64,000 nt of DNA from Burkholderia sp. 8Y (GTDB lineage: Bacteria; Pseudomonadota; Gammaproteobacteria; Burkholderiales; Burkholderiaceae). Of the stretch, positions 18,435 through 26,598 are shown piece by piece. The first letter of the stretch is position 1. Each line of letters opens with the position of its first letter. The notes beneath the pieces are model-generated. The model did not search any database and was not told the origin of the DNA. It saw only the letters and a list, made by a program, of their open reading frames with translations. The stretch lies in assembly GCF_902506145.1 (NCBI RefSeq), contig NZ_LR733519.1:2085213-2149212 (forward strand), given 5' to 3'. Both the position numbers and the translations under genes were made by a program.

Positions 18435-19975
18435 GCCGCGCTCCGGCCAAAGAGGGCGCTTGTCACGCGCGATTCGTTCATTTCGTTCCCTTCCAGTTGC
18501 GCGACGATCCGGCCTTCGTACATGACGACGAGCCGGTCGCACACCGCAAGCAATTCTTCGGTGTCCGAAGCGTAAACCAGCACGGCGGTCCCTGCCGCGG
18601 CGAGCGCGCCGATCGCCTCGTAGATATCCTTGCGGGCGATGACATCGACGCCCTTGGTCGGATCGCTCAGAAGCAGCACATCGACCTGACGGTTCAGCCA
18701 GCGGCCGATGACGACCTTCTGCTGATTGCCACCCGAGAGATCGCGCACGGGCTGCCGCGCGTCGGATGTCTTGATGCGCAGGCGCTTGACGACATCGTCG
18801 ACGAAGCGGCGGATCGGCGCGCGATGCAGCCGCCACGGGCTTGGCGCGAAGTTCACGCCGACTTGCGCGAGATTGAATTCGACCGAATGATCGAGCCACA
18901 AACCCTGACGATGCCGGTCGTTCGGCACGAGGCACACGCCCGCCGCGATCATCTGGCGCGGCGAGCGCGGCATGACGGTTCTCGCGCCGCCCGGTCCCGC
19001 GAGCGTCACCGTGCCGGCATCCGGCACGCGAAAACCCGCGAGCGCATCGAGCAACTCCTCCTGACCGTGGCCCTGCAATCCCGCGATACCGAGAATCTCG
19101 CCGCGCTTCAATTCGAGATCGACGCCGCAGAGCCGCGCACCGGCTCGCAGGCCGCGCACGGTCATCGCGATGGATTCGCCGTTGCGCGCGACGCGGTCCT
19201 GCTGCGCCCGCTCCTGCGCGCCGTCGTGCAGATGCGCGGCGGCCGCGCCGCCCGCCACGCCGCCCATGAGTTCGAGCACGCGCGGCTCGTCGAGCTGGCC
19301 GCGCACCGGCAACTCGCCGACCGCGCGCCCATTGCACAGCACCATCAAGCGATCGCACAGCGACTCGATCTCCGCCATGCGATGCGAGATGAAGACGACC
19401 GCCGTGCCGCGCGCCGTCAGGCCGCGAACGGCGCGCATCAGGCTGTCGACTTCCGCTGCGGCGAGCGCGGCGGTCGGCTCGTCCAAGATGAGAACGCGCG
19501 GCGCGAGCGCGAGCGCCCGCGCGATTTCGACCAGTTGCTGATCCGCTGCGGTCAAGCTGCCCGCCGGGGCATCGACGTTCCATCCCGTCCGCAAGCCTTC
19601 GAGCAATTGACGCGCGCGCTCGCGCGTGCGCGACGGGTTCAGAAAGCGTGCGGCACGGCACAACTCCGCGCCGAGGAACACGTTCTCCCAGACCGGCAAG
19701 TCGGGCGCGAGACCCGGATGCTGATGCGCGATCGCAATGCCCGCCGCGCGCGCCGCTTTCGGCGAGCCGGCGGCGAGCGGCACGCCGTCCAGTTCGATCG
19801 AACCGTGGTCCGGCATCCTGTCGCCCGCGAGAATGCTCGACAACGTGGATTTGCCGGAGCCGTTCGCGCCGAGCAGCCCCAGCACTTCTCCGGCGTCGAG
19901 CGTGAGGCTCGCGTCGTCGAGCGCCAGCACGCCGCCATAGCGTTTCGTGAGTCCCTTCGCGATCAATACGGACAT
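18431..19975 (-). CDS. CUT2 ABC transporter dual ATPase (RbsA/MglA-like)
   Basis: The 514-residue protein has two nucleotide-binding domains. The first has Walker A GANGSGKST (residues 36-44), a weak signature LTAADQQLVEIARAL and Walker B LILDEPTAAL. The second has a degenerate P loop (GLQGHGQEE), a good signature LSGGNQQKVVIGRWL, and a Walker B that reads LLLSDPTKGVD in place of LDEPT. Loss of the second P loop is normal for the RbsA family, but Ser-Asp in the second Walker B is a further departure. It should power the two permeases encoded just downstream. Confidence 0.93.
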   Translation of the reverse strand: MSVLIAKGLTKRYGGVLALDDASLTLDAGEVLGLLGANGSGKSTLSSILAGDRMPDHGSIELDGVPLAAGSPKAARAAGIAIAHQHPGLAPDLPVWENVFLGAELCRAARFLNPSRTRERARQLLEGLRTGWNVDAPAGSLTAADQQLVEIARALALAPRVLILDEPTAALAAAEVDSLMRAVRGLTARGTAVVFISHRMAEIESLCDRLMVLCNGRAVGELPVRGQLDEPRVLELMGGVAGGAAAAHLHDGAQERAQQDRVARNGESIAMTVRGLRAGARLCGVDLELKRGEILGIAGLQGHGQEELLDALAGFRVPDAGTVTLAGPGGARTVMPRSPRQMIAAGVCLVPNDRHRQGLWLDHSVEFNLAQVGVNFAPSPWRLHRAPIRRFVDDVVKRLRIKTSDARQPVRDLSGGNQQKVVIGRWLNRQVDVLLLSDPTKGVDVIARKDIYEAIGALAAAGTAVLVYASDTEELLAVCDRLVVMYEGRIVAQLEGNEMNESRVTSALFGRSAA

Positions 19976-19985
19976 GAGGCCGCCG

Positions 19986-21005
19986 TCACTGCACGAACAG
20001 CGCGTCGAGCTCGGCTTCGGAGAGCCATTGCCCGAGGAAGTAGCTGTCCGGCTTGCCGTTCATCGACGCGAGCGTGGCGTCCAGCGTGTCGCTCGTCACC
20101 GTCTTCGTGATCGGGAAGTAGTACGTGTTCTCCGGCAGGGCTTTAAGCTTGCGTCCCTGCGCGAGACGCACTGCAATGCCGAGCGCCGTGCGGCTGATGT
20201 CGGGCGGATTCACCTGCACGAAGACCTTCATCGGATTGCCCGCGTCGCGCTGCTTCTTCCATTCGGTGAGAAAGCCCTTCTGCGCCTCGCCGGTCATGAT
20301 CGGCACGCGGCGGTTCGCGTTCTCGAAGGCGCGCAGCACGCCGAGCGCCATCGCGTCTTCGGTGAACACGGCGTCGATCTTCGGTTGCGCGGCGATCACC
20401 GTCGCCATCACGGACTGCGCCTTCGCTTCGTCCCATTCGCCGTAGCCAGACCACACGACCTTGATGCCCGGATACTTCGCGAACGTATCGAGCGCGGCCT
20501 TCTTGCGCGCTTCCGCCGCCGGATGGCCGGGAATACCGTCCAGCACCACGACGTTGCCCGTGCCGTGCAATTGCTCCGCGATCCATTCGGCGTAACGCTG
20601 GCCCCACTTGTAATGGTCCACCGTGACGTTGGTCGCATAGCGGTTCGATACCGCCTGATCGAACGAGACGACCGGAATCTTGCTGCGCTCGGCCTCGTTG
20701 ATGACGCCGTTGAGCGCGGTCGCGGAATTGGCATCGACCATGATCGCGCCGACTTTCTGGCGGATCATATTGCGCATGTCCTGAATCTGCTGGCCGGTGT
20801 TCGCGCCGGATTGCTGGACGACGAGCTTGTCGGCCATGCCCTTGGACTTATAGGTCTCGAACTGCTGATTCGCTCCGTCGATCATCTGATTGCGCCATTC
20901 GGTGCCGAAGTAGCCGTTGGACAGCCCGATGGTCGGCGCGGCGGCGAACGCCGATGCGCAAGCGAAACCAGCCGCCAGCGCGGCGAGCAAGGTGCGCGTT
21001 CTCAT
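19986..21005 (-). CDS. CUT2 ABC transporter substrate-binding protein (RbsB-like)
   Basis: The 339-residue periplasmic protein has a signal peptide ending at about FAAAPT (residue 23). It shows the type I binding-protein pattern: PTIGLSNGYFGTEWRNQMIDGA, then IRQKVGAIMVDANSATAL and VVSFDQAV. GAGGAGACGA-type spacing (CAGGAGACGACCAC) precedes the ATG. It lies 10 nt before the ATPase gene and downstream of a strong hairpin that separates it from the hydrolase genes. The ligand is unknown; the family binds sugars, polyols, autoinducer-2 and similar small molecules. Confidence 0.92.
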   Translation of the reverse strand: MRTRTLLAALAAGFACASAFAAAPTIGLSNGYFGTEWRNQMIDGANQQFETYKSKGMADKLVVQQSGANTGQQIQDMRNMIRQKVGAIMVDANSATALNGVINEAERSKIPVVSFDQAVSNRYATNVTVDHYKWGQRYAEWIAEQLHGTGNVVVLDGIPGHPAAEARKKAALDTFAKYPGIKVVWSGYGEWDEAKAQSVMATVIAAQPKIDAVFTEDAMALGVLRAFENANRRVPIMTGEAQKGFLTEWKKQRDAGNPMKVFVQVNPPDISRTALGIAVRLAQGRKLKALPENTYYFPITKTVTSDTLDATLASMNGKPDSYFLGQWLSEAELDALFVQ

Positions 21006-21035
21006 GTGGTCGTCTCCTGATTGTTCCTAAGCGAA

Positions 21036-21065
21036 GGCGCCGGCCGCAGGTGCGCGGCCGGCGCC
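21036..21065 (-). terminator. Perfect 12-bp GC hairpin inside the operon
   Basis: GGCGCCGGCCGC at 21036-21047 pairs exactly with GCGGCCGGCGCC at 21054-21065 around a 6-nt loop. It begins 21 nt after the stop of the amidohydrolase gene and lies 31 nt before the binding-protein start. There is no U tract on the minus strand. It may partly stop transcription or protect one segment from decay, setting different levels for enzymes and transporter. Confidence 0.6.
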
Positions 21066-21086
21066 ATGCAACGCGTCTGCGGGCGT

Positions 21087-22424
21087 TCAGTGAACGGGCG
21101 CGGGGGCGGCTTGCTCCACGCCAGCATCGGCGGGCAGCGGCGTGCCGATATGCAGTTCCCCGCGCGGCGGCAGCGAATCGTGCGTCGTCTTGAAGATGTC
21201 GCCGTCTTTCATGACGAGCGTGATCTTCGCCGGGTCTTGCAAAATCGTCAGGTCCGCGAGCGGATTCCCATCCACGAGGATGATGTCGGCGAGATAGCCC
21301 TCGCGGACCTGGCCCAGCTCGTCGGGCATCATCATCAGTTCGCCGCCGAGGCGCGTCGCCGAAATGAGCACTTCCATCGGCGTCATGCCGATGTAATCGA
21401 CGAAGTACTGAAGGTCGCGCGCGTTGGTGCCGTGCGGCATCCACGCGAAGCCGTAATCGCCGCCCGGCAGAATGCGGATGCCGCGCTTGTGCATCTTGCG
21501 CAGCGTGTCGGCGGCGGTTTCGAGCTCGCGCTTGTAGCCCATTTTCGTCGCCATTTCTTCCGTGATGCCCCACTTCTCCGCGTGATACAGCGTGCTGATG
21601 AGCCAGCCGATACCGGGCGCGACGAAGTGCTTGTCCTTGTTGGCTTCGAGCATGTCGAGCGCCTCTTCGTCCGCGAAGCTCGCGTGGAAGACCAGCTCCA
21701 GACCGTGCCGCACGCACTGCTTGACCGATTCGCTCGAACGCGCATGCGCGGCCACGCGCTTGCCCGCGCGCTTGGCTTCGGCGGCGAGCATCGCGATCTC
21801 TTCCTCCGAGAACGGCGACGATTCCGCCGAAATGCCCGCGATGTACTCGCCCGACAGGTTGATCTTCAGGTGATCGACGCCGTACTTGACGAACATGCGC
21901 GTCGTCGCGCGCATCTCTTCCGGGCCGCTCACGACCGCGCCGAAATTCAGCTCCTTGAACGGCATGTGCGGCAGCGTGTTGTCGGCAAGGCCGCCGAGAA
22001 TGGTGATTTCCTGACTGCCCGCGAGATAGCGCGGCCCCGGAAACTCGCCCGCGTTCACGGCGTTGCGCAGCACGACGTCGAGCCGGGGCTTCGCGGCCGC
22101 CGCGCCGAGCGCGGACGTCCAGCCCATTTCGAGGTAACGCTTGGCCACGCGCACGCACCAGAGCATATGTTCTTCGGGCGGCATGAACTGAATCGCGGAA
22201 AGCGACGGCTGGTCGTTCCACGAGAAATGCGTATGCGCTTCGGTCATGCCGGGCATGAGAAACGCGCCGCGGCCGTCGATACGCCGCGCGTCGGGCGCGC
22301 TGATCGGCGCTTCTTCGCGCGCCACGCGCACGATGCGGCGGCCATCGACGAGCACCTGGCCCTTGAACGGCTGCGCGCCGCTGCCATCGAAAACGGATAC
22401 GTTGTCGAACAAAATCGAACTCAT
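21087..22424 (-). CDS. Metal-dependent amidohydrolase
   Basis: The 445-residue protein belongs to the amidohydrolase superfamily near the imidazolonepropionase/prolidase-like group. Metal ligands are visible: HTH at about 64-66, a bridging Lys in DHLKINLSG, His in VAAHARSS, His in LVFHASFAD, and Asp in LPGGDYGFAW. N-terminal (DNVSVFDGSG) and C-terminal (YLADIILVDGNPLAD) parts form the small beta sandwich. No signal peptide is present, so it acts in the cytoplasm. GTGGAGGAGACAGAC precedes ATG 22424, which decides this start over the in-frame start at 22454. It likely opens an amide or lactone-like bond in the compound imported by the neighbouring transporter. Confidence 0.9.
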   Translation of the reverse strand: MSSILFDNVSVFDGSGAQPFKGQVLVDGRRIVRVAREEAPISAPDARRIDGRGAFLMPGMTEAHTHFSWNDQPSLSAIQFMPPEEHMLWCVRVAKRYLEMGWTSALGAAAAKPRLDVVLRNAVNAGEFPGPRYLAGSQEITILGGLADNTLPHMPFKELNFGAVVSGPEEMRATTRMFVKYGVDHLKINLSGEYIAGISAESSPFSEEEIAMLAAEAKRAGKRVAAHARSSESVKQCVRHGLELVFHASFADEEALDMLEANKDKHFVAPGIGWLISTLYHAEKWGITEEMATKMGYKRELETAADTLRKMHKRGIRILPGGDYGFAWMPHGTNARDLQYFVDYIGMTPMEVLISATRLGGELMMMPDELGQVREGYLADIILVDGNPLADLTILQDPAKITLVMKDGDIFKTTHDSLPPRGELHIGTPLPADAGVEQAAPAPVH

Positions 22425-22567
22425 GTCTGTCTCCTCCACGCGGACCCGGCGCATGTGGCGCGGGCCGCCGGTTGATTACGCTTGACCTGGTTGGCGCGGG
22501 TCCGGCGCCGGTCGATCGCCGTCTGTGCGGCGCTTGATCGACGCGGCTTGCCGGCGCGTTCAGTTCC

Positions 22568-23353
22568 TCACTGCGCCGCCTCGTAGAAGCTCTTGAGTTC
22601 CGCCGTCGATTCGGCCGGCTTCTCGAACGTCGTCCAGTGGCCGCAGCCGCTCAGCACGACGACCTTCGCGCCCGCGATGCGCTCGGCCATCGCCTTGACC
22701 GCATCCGGCTTGCCGACGCCGTCCTGATCGCCGGTGACGAGCAGCGTCGGCACTTGGATGCGCTCGATCTCGGCGGCCTGCGCGCCCGCGAGCGCCTCGC
22801 AGCTTTGCGCGTAGCCTTCGGGCGACTGCCGCATCACGCTTTCGCGCACGAGCGCGAGCGTCACGGGCCGTTGCGACTTCGTTTCGTCGCTGGTCGCGCC
22901 TTTCACGATGGCGTCGGCGATATCCTGCACGCCCGGCACGCCCTTCTCGCGCGCAATTCCCGCGCGCTGGCGCATGCCTTCGCGGCCGGCATCCGGCGGC
23001 GCGACGAGCGGCCCGAACAGCGCGAGGCTCTTCACCAGTTCCGGATGCTTCACGGCCAGATGCTGCGCGACGATGGTCCCCATCGAATGCGCGACGACGT
23101 CGGCTTTCGTCACGTCCATTTCGCGCAGCACAGACGCGATGGTGTCCACGTACAGGTCGATCGACAGCTTCTGTTCCGGCAACGGCGAGCGCGCGCTGCC
23201 CGGCAGGTCGATGCGAATGACCTTCTTGCCCACGAACGCCGGCAGCACCGGGGTCCAGTTGTTCGACGAACCGCCCAGACCGTGAATGCAGACGACCGGC
23301 GCGCCTTCGCCTTCCGTCTCGATGAATACGCCTTGCACTTGCGTCGTTGCCAT
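22568..23353 (-). CDS. Alpha/beta hydrolase
   Basis: The 261-residue cytoplasmic hydrolase has the oxyanion-hole HGLGGSSNNW near residue 24, the nucleophile motif AHSMGT near residue 90, Asp in VTGDQDGVGKP and His in GCGHWTTFE. This is the 3-oxoadipate enol-lactonase/MhpC-like pattern. The start at 23353 has AGGTGG 7 nt upstream; an in-frame GTG lies at 23359. It begins 2 nt after the FAH gene ends, so both are in one transcript. A 143-nt gap with short inverted repeats follows before the amidohydrolase. Confidence 0.9.
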   Translation of the reverse strand: MATTQVQGVFIETEGEGAPVVCIHGLGGSSNNWTPVLPAFVGKKVIRIDLPGSARSPLPEQKLSIDLYVDTIASVLREMDVTKADVVAHSMGTIVAQHLAVKHPELVKSLALFGPLVAPPDAGREGMRQRAGIAREKGVPGVQDIADAIVKGATSDETKSQRPVTLALVRESVMRQSPEGYAQSCEALAGAQAAEIERIQVPTLLVTGDQDGVGKPDAVKAMAERIAGAKVVVLSGCGHWTTFEKPAESTAELKSFYEAAQ

Positions 23354-23355
23354 GT

Positions 23356-24234
23356 TCACGCCACCTCGTTTTCAAGAATGCCGATGCCCGGAATTTCCAT
23401 GCGGACCACGTCGCCGCTTTGCAGGAACTTCGGTGGATTGAAGCCGATGCCGACGCCCGCGGGCGTCCCGGTCGCGATGACGTCGCCCGGCTGAAGCTCC
23501 ATGCCAGCCGAGAGCGTCTCGATGATCGTCGGGATATCGAAAATCAGCTGCTTCGAGTTCGATTCCTGACGCAGCTCGCCGTTGATCCAGCAGCGCACGT
23601 CGATATTCGATGCGTCGATCTCGTCAGCCGTGACGAGCGTCGGGCCCATCGGGCAGAAGCCGTCGAGCGACTTGCCGATGAACCATTGGCGATGCAGCTT
23701 TTGCAGATCGCGCGCGGTCACGTCGTTGATGATCGTGTAGCCGAAGACGTGGTTCATCGCGTCGGCCTTTTTGATGCCGCGCCCCGCCTTGCCGATGACG
23801 ACGCCGATCTCGACTTCGTAATCCATCTGCTGCGTCACGTCGGCGTGGCGCGGAATGCGCTCGCCCGTCGCGATGATCGTGGAGGCGGGCTTGGTGAAGA
23901 CGACCGGCGCTTCCGGAATGTGCTCGCCTGCCTGCGCGCTCTTGTCGAAGCCCGACTTGCTGAACTCTTCCGCGTGGTCGTGATAGTTCTTGCCGACGCA
24001 GAACACGTTGCGGCGCGGTTCGTCGATGGGCGCGAGCAGTTGCGCCGACGCGAGCGGCTTGCCTTCGCCGCGCGGACGCAGCGATTCGCGCAGATCCGCG
24101 AACTGTTGGACCAATTGGACCATGTCGCCCGAAAAGCCGTCGCAGAGTTCGGAAACCGGCCAATATTTGCCGGCTTCCGAATCAATGACAGCGACGGTTT
24201 TCGCGCCATCTACCCGCAAGGTTGCTAATTTCAT
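23356..24234 (-). CDS. Fumarylacetoacetate hydrolase (FAH) family protein
   Basis: The 292-residue protein has the FAH catalytic domain: NVFCVGKNYHDHAEEF near residue 82, the metal-binding DYEVEIGVVIG, the NDVTARDLQ motif and the C-terminal TGTPAGVGIGF. Family members hydrolyse or decarboxylate 2,4-dioxo acids made in aromatic or sugar-acid catabolism (fumarylpyruvate, acylpyruvate or 2-keto-3-deoxy acid types). It is the first gene of the minus-strand operon, divergent from the FadR/GntR regulator. The substrate cannot be assigned. Confidence 0.92.
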   Translation of the reverse strand: MKLATLRVDGAKTVAVIDSEAGKYWPVSELCDGFSGDMVQLVQQFADLRESLRPRGEGKPLASAQLLAPIDEPRRNVFCVGKNYHDHAEEFSKSGFDKSAQAGEHIPEAPVVFTKPASTIIATGERIPRHADVTQQMDYEVEIGVVIGKAGRGIKKADAMNHVFGYTIINDVTARDLQKLHRQWFIGKSLDGFCPMGPTLVTADEIDASNIDVRCWINGELRQESNSKQLIFDIPTIIETLSAGMELQPGDVIATGTPAGVGIGFNPPKFLQSGDVVRMEIPGIGILENEVA

Positions 24235-24325
24235 GGTGGGCCTTTAATCTAGACTGGTCGGTGAATCTGGAGCCACTCTAGGACCAAAAAAGAACAAAGA
24301 GAACTAGGGTTAACCAATCTTCGAT

Positions 24326-24335
24326 ACCAATTGGT
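24326..24335. promoter_or_regulatory. Palindromic operator candidate for the FadR/GntR regulator
   Basis: ACCAATTGGT is a perfect 10-bp palindrome 25 nt before the regulator start. A second half-site AACCAAT lies at 24312-24318, one and a half helical turns away. FadR-subfamily regulators bind TGGT/ACCA-type palindromes. The position, in the 126-nt gap between the divergent FAH gene and the regulator, fits control of both. Confidence 0.5.
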
Positions 24336-24360
24336 CTATACGGATGGTGCAGGAGAAGTC

Positions 24361-25086
24361 ATGAGCAGCGTCGATGAAATCAGGCTGACAGTCAGGTCCA
24401 AGGGAGCGCGTGAACTCGCCCACTATCTCGAAGAGGCGATTCGCAGCGGCCGGCTGGGCGTGGGCGTGCGTCTGCCGCCCGAGCGCGAACTGAGCGAGGA
24501 ATTCGGCGCGTCGCGCGGCGCGGTGCGGCGCGTGCTCGCGGACCTGAAAGGGCGCGGGCTGATTCGCCAGGCGGTCGGCAGCGGCACCTTCGTGATGCCG
24601 GGCGCATTCGTGGCAGCGCCGGTTTCAGCGCCCGAGCCCGAGCCCGAGCCGAAGAGCGAGGTCGTGCAGACGAGTCCCGCCGAGTTGATGGAAGCGCGTC
24701 TTCTGATCGAGCCGCTGATGCCCGGTTTGATCGTGCGTTATGCGACGGTCGCCGACTTCACGCACATGACCGAGTGCATCGAGCGGTCGGAAGCGGCGGC
24801 GAGCATCGAGGAATTCGAGCACTGGGACGGCGAGTTGCATCGCGCGTTCGCAGTGGCGACGCACAACAGCTTCTTTCTGCGCGTGCTGGAGTTGACGAAC
24901 GAAGTGCGCGAACAAGGCGAATGGGGACGCCTGAAGCGCAAGTCGCTCACGCCCGAGCGACGCAGTGAGTACGAGGCGCAGCACCGCGCCATCGTCGATG
25001 CGCTTCGGGATCGCGATGCCGAACTCGCCTGCGAGCTATTGACGGGACATCTGCTCCAGATTCGCGACAACCTTTTCGGCCGTTAG
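24361..25086 (+). CDS. FadR-subfamily GntR transcriptional regulator
   Basis: The 241-residue regulator has an N-terminal winged helix (LAHYLEEAIRSGRLGVGVRLPPERELSEEFGASRGAVRRVLADL). A Pro/Glu-rich linker (PEPEPEPKSE) joins it to a C-terminal FCD effector domain. FCD metal ligands are suggested by the His-containing segments HWDGELHRAFAVATHN and EAQHRAIVDAL. GCAGGAGAAGTC precedes ATG 24361, favouring it over the start at 24331. It sits between the two transport operons and probably controls both, with an organic acid as effector. Confidence 0.92.
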   Translation: MSSVDEIRLTVRSKGARELAHYLEEAIRSGRLGVGVRLPPERELSEEFGASRGAVRRVLADLKGRGLIRQAVGSGTFVMPGAFVAAPVSAPEPEPEPKSEVVQTSPAELMEARLLIEPLMPGLIVRYATVADFTHMTECIERSEAAASIEEFEHWDGELHRAFAVATHNSFFLRVLELTNEVREQGEWGRLKRKSLTPERRSEYEAQHRAIVDALRDRDAELACELLTGHLLQIRDNLFGR

Positions 25087-25482
25087 AACACGCACGCGCC
25101 GCCGCTTGCATCGACACGCTTTTCGCGGACTCATTCACCGCATTGAGTCCGTGCGTGCGTTTCATCGGGAAAGCTCTAATCGAAGCGCCGAAAATAGCTG
25201 CATATAGTGGCTCTGTTCTTTTTATCCCGCCTGTGCGCTGCGATAAACCAAACTATGAGACAACCGCGCGATTCCATGCATCATGCCCGCCGCGATTCGT
25301 GTTTCTGAGCGCCACGACTCGAAGAATCAAAGCATTCAGAGTTTCATCGCAACGCGTAGAAAGAAAATCATCACCGACGCTTTCCAATGTGAAAGCCGCT
25401 CTGAAGTGATTAGCAAGCGATCACCCATTATCTGGACGCAAACGACCAGGTCGATTTGCATCGGCCAAGAACGGAGGTGGAC
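25087..25482. other. Intergenic promoter region of the second transporter operon
   Basis: No gene is supported in these 396 bases. The stretch is more AT-rich than its surroundings, especially 25185-25400, and probably holds the promoter of the operon starting at 25483. I could not fix a convincing -35/-10 pair. The ribosome-binding site AACGGAGGTGGAC ends at 25482. Confidence 0.5.
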
Positions 25483-26598
25483 ATGACGCAGCACCGGGAC
25501 GACAAGACGAAAGACGGCAGTACGACCGACGGCAACGGCACGATCAGCACCGCGAGGCGCGGCTTGATGCAGGGCGCGGGCCTTGGCGCTGCGCTGTCGC
25601 TGCTGGGCGGCGCGGGCGGATTGATTTCGAGCGCGCAAGCCGCCGAAGCCGCGTTTCCGCAGCACAAGAAATGGAAGATCGTGTTCGTCAATCATGTCAC
25701 CACGAATCCATTTTTCGTGCCGACGCAATACGGCATTCAGGACGCGTGCTCGCTCCTCGGCATGGATTATCAGTGGACCGGCTCGGCCACATCCGATGCG
25801 GGCGAAATGGTGCGCGCGGTGAATTCCGCGATCGCTGCGAAAGCCGATGCAATCGCGGTGCCGATCGTCGATCCGACTGCTTTCGACAAGCCCATACAGG
25901 CCGCGCTCGATGCCGGCATTCCGGTGTTCGCCTATAACGCCGATGCGCCGCGCGGCAAGACGAGTCCGCGTCTCGCGTACATCGGACAGGAACTGTATCT
26001 CTCCGGTTATCAGATGGGCGAGCGCATTGCGAGTCTCGTCGACAGCGGCATGGTGGCGCTTTTCATCTCGACGCCGGGTCAGTTGAACATCCAGCCGCGT
26101 CTGGACGGCGCGAGCGATGCCATCAAGAAGTCCGGCAAGAAGATCGACATTCAGACCGTGGCGACGGGCGCGACCGTCAACGAAGAGCTGTCCAAGATCA
26201 AGTCCTTTTATCTGGGACACCAGAATCTCAAAGGCATGTTCGCCGTCGATGCGGGCAGCACGCAAGGCGTCGCGCAGGTGATGAAGGAATCGAATCTGCC
26301 GTCGAAGGGCGTGCATGGCGGCGGCTTCGACCTGTTGCCGCAAACCGTTCAGCTGATCCACGAAGGCTTCCTCGATTTCACCATCGACCAGCAGCCGTAC
26401 GTGCAGGGCTTTTATACCGTGGTGGAAGCGTTCACGTTCCTCGCGTCGGGCGGGCTCGTCGGACCGGCGAATATCAACACGGGTCTCAAGTTCGTGACGA
26501 AGGCGACCGTCGAGCCGTACCTCAATACGTCGACGCGTTATGAAGGCAAGACCACCAAGCCGCAGATCGTTCCGATGAGCGGCGCGATCAAGTCGTGA
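25483..26598 (+). CDS. CUT2 ABC transporter substrate-binding protein with Tat-like signal
   Basis: The 371-residue protein is a type I periplasmic binding protein (KWKIVFVNHVTTNPFFVPTQYGIQDAC opens the mature fold). The N terminus is 20 polar residues, then STARRGLMQ and a hydrophobic run ending at AQAAEA. That is a twin-arginine-like export signal, unusual for this family but known for some. The start at 25483 is fixed by a strong AACGGAGGTGGAC site; the frame is open back to 25456. Its stop overlaps the permease start (TGATG). It shares little with the other binding protein at 19986, so it may see a different ligand. Confidence 0.9.
   Translation: MTQHRDDKTKDGSTTDGNGTISTARRGLMQGAGLGAALSLLGGAGGLISSAQAAEAAFPQHKKWKIVFVNHVTTNPFFVPTQYGIQDACSLLGMDYQWTGSATSDAGEMVRAVNSAIAAKADAIAVPIVDPTAFDKPIQAALDAGIPVFAYNADAPRGKTSPRLAYIGQELYLSGYQMGERIASLVDSGMVALFISTPGQLNIQPRLDGASDAIKKSGKKIDIQTVATGATVNEELSKIKSFYLGHQNLKGMFAVDAGSTQGVAQVMKESNLPSKGVHGGGFDLLPQTVQLIHEGFLDFTIDQQPYVQGFYTVVEAFTFLASGGLVGPANINTGLKFVTKATVEPYLNTSTRYEGKTTKPQIVPMSGAIKS

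Noticed and set aside
18404..20110. Plus-strand frame of 568 codons opposite the dual ATPase
   Set aside because: It is the antisense shadow of the ATPase gene, whose motifs are clear; no ribosome-binding site or family match is seen.
19947..22475. Long plus-strand open frames (19947-21020 and 21021-22475)
   Set aside because: They are antisense to well-supported transporter and amidohydrolase genes, are Arg/His/Ala-rich and show no motif; GC-rich codon bias makes such shadows.
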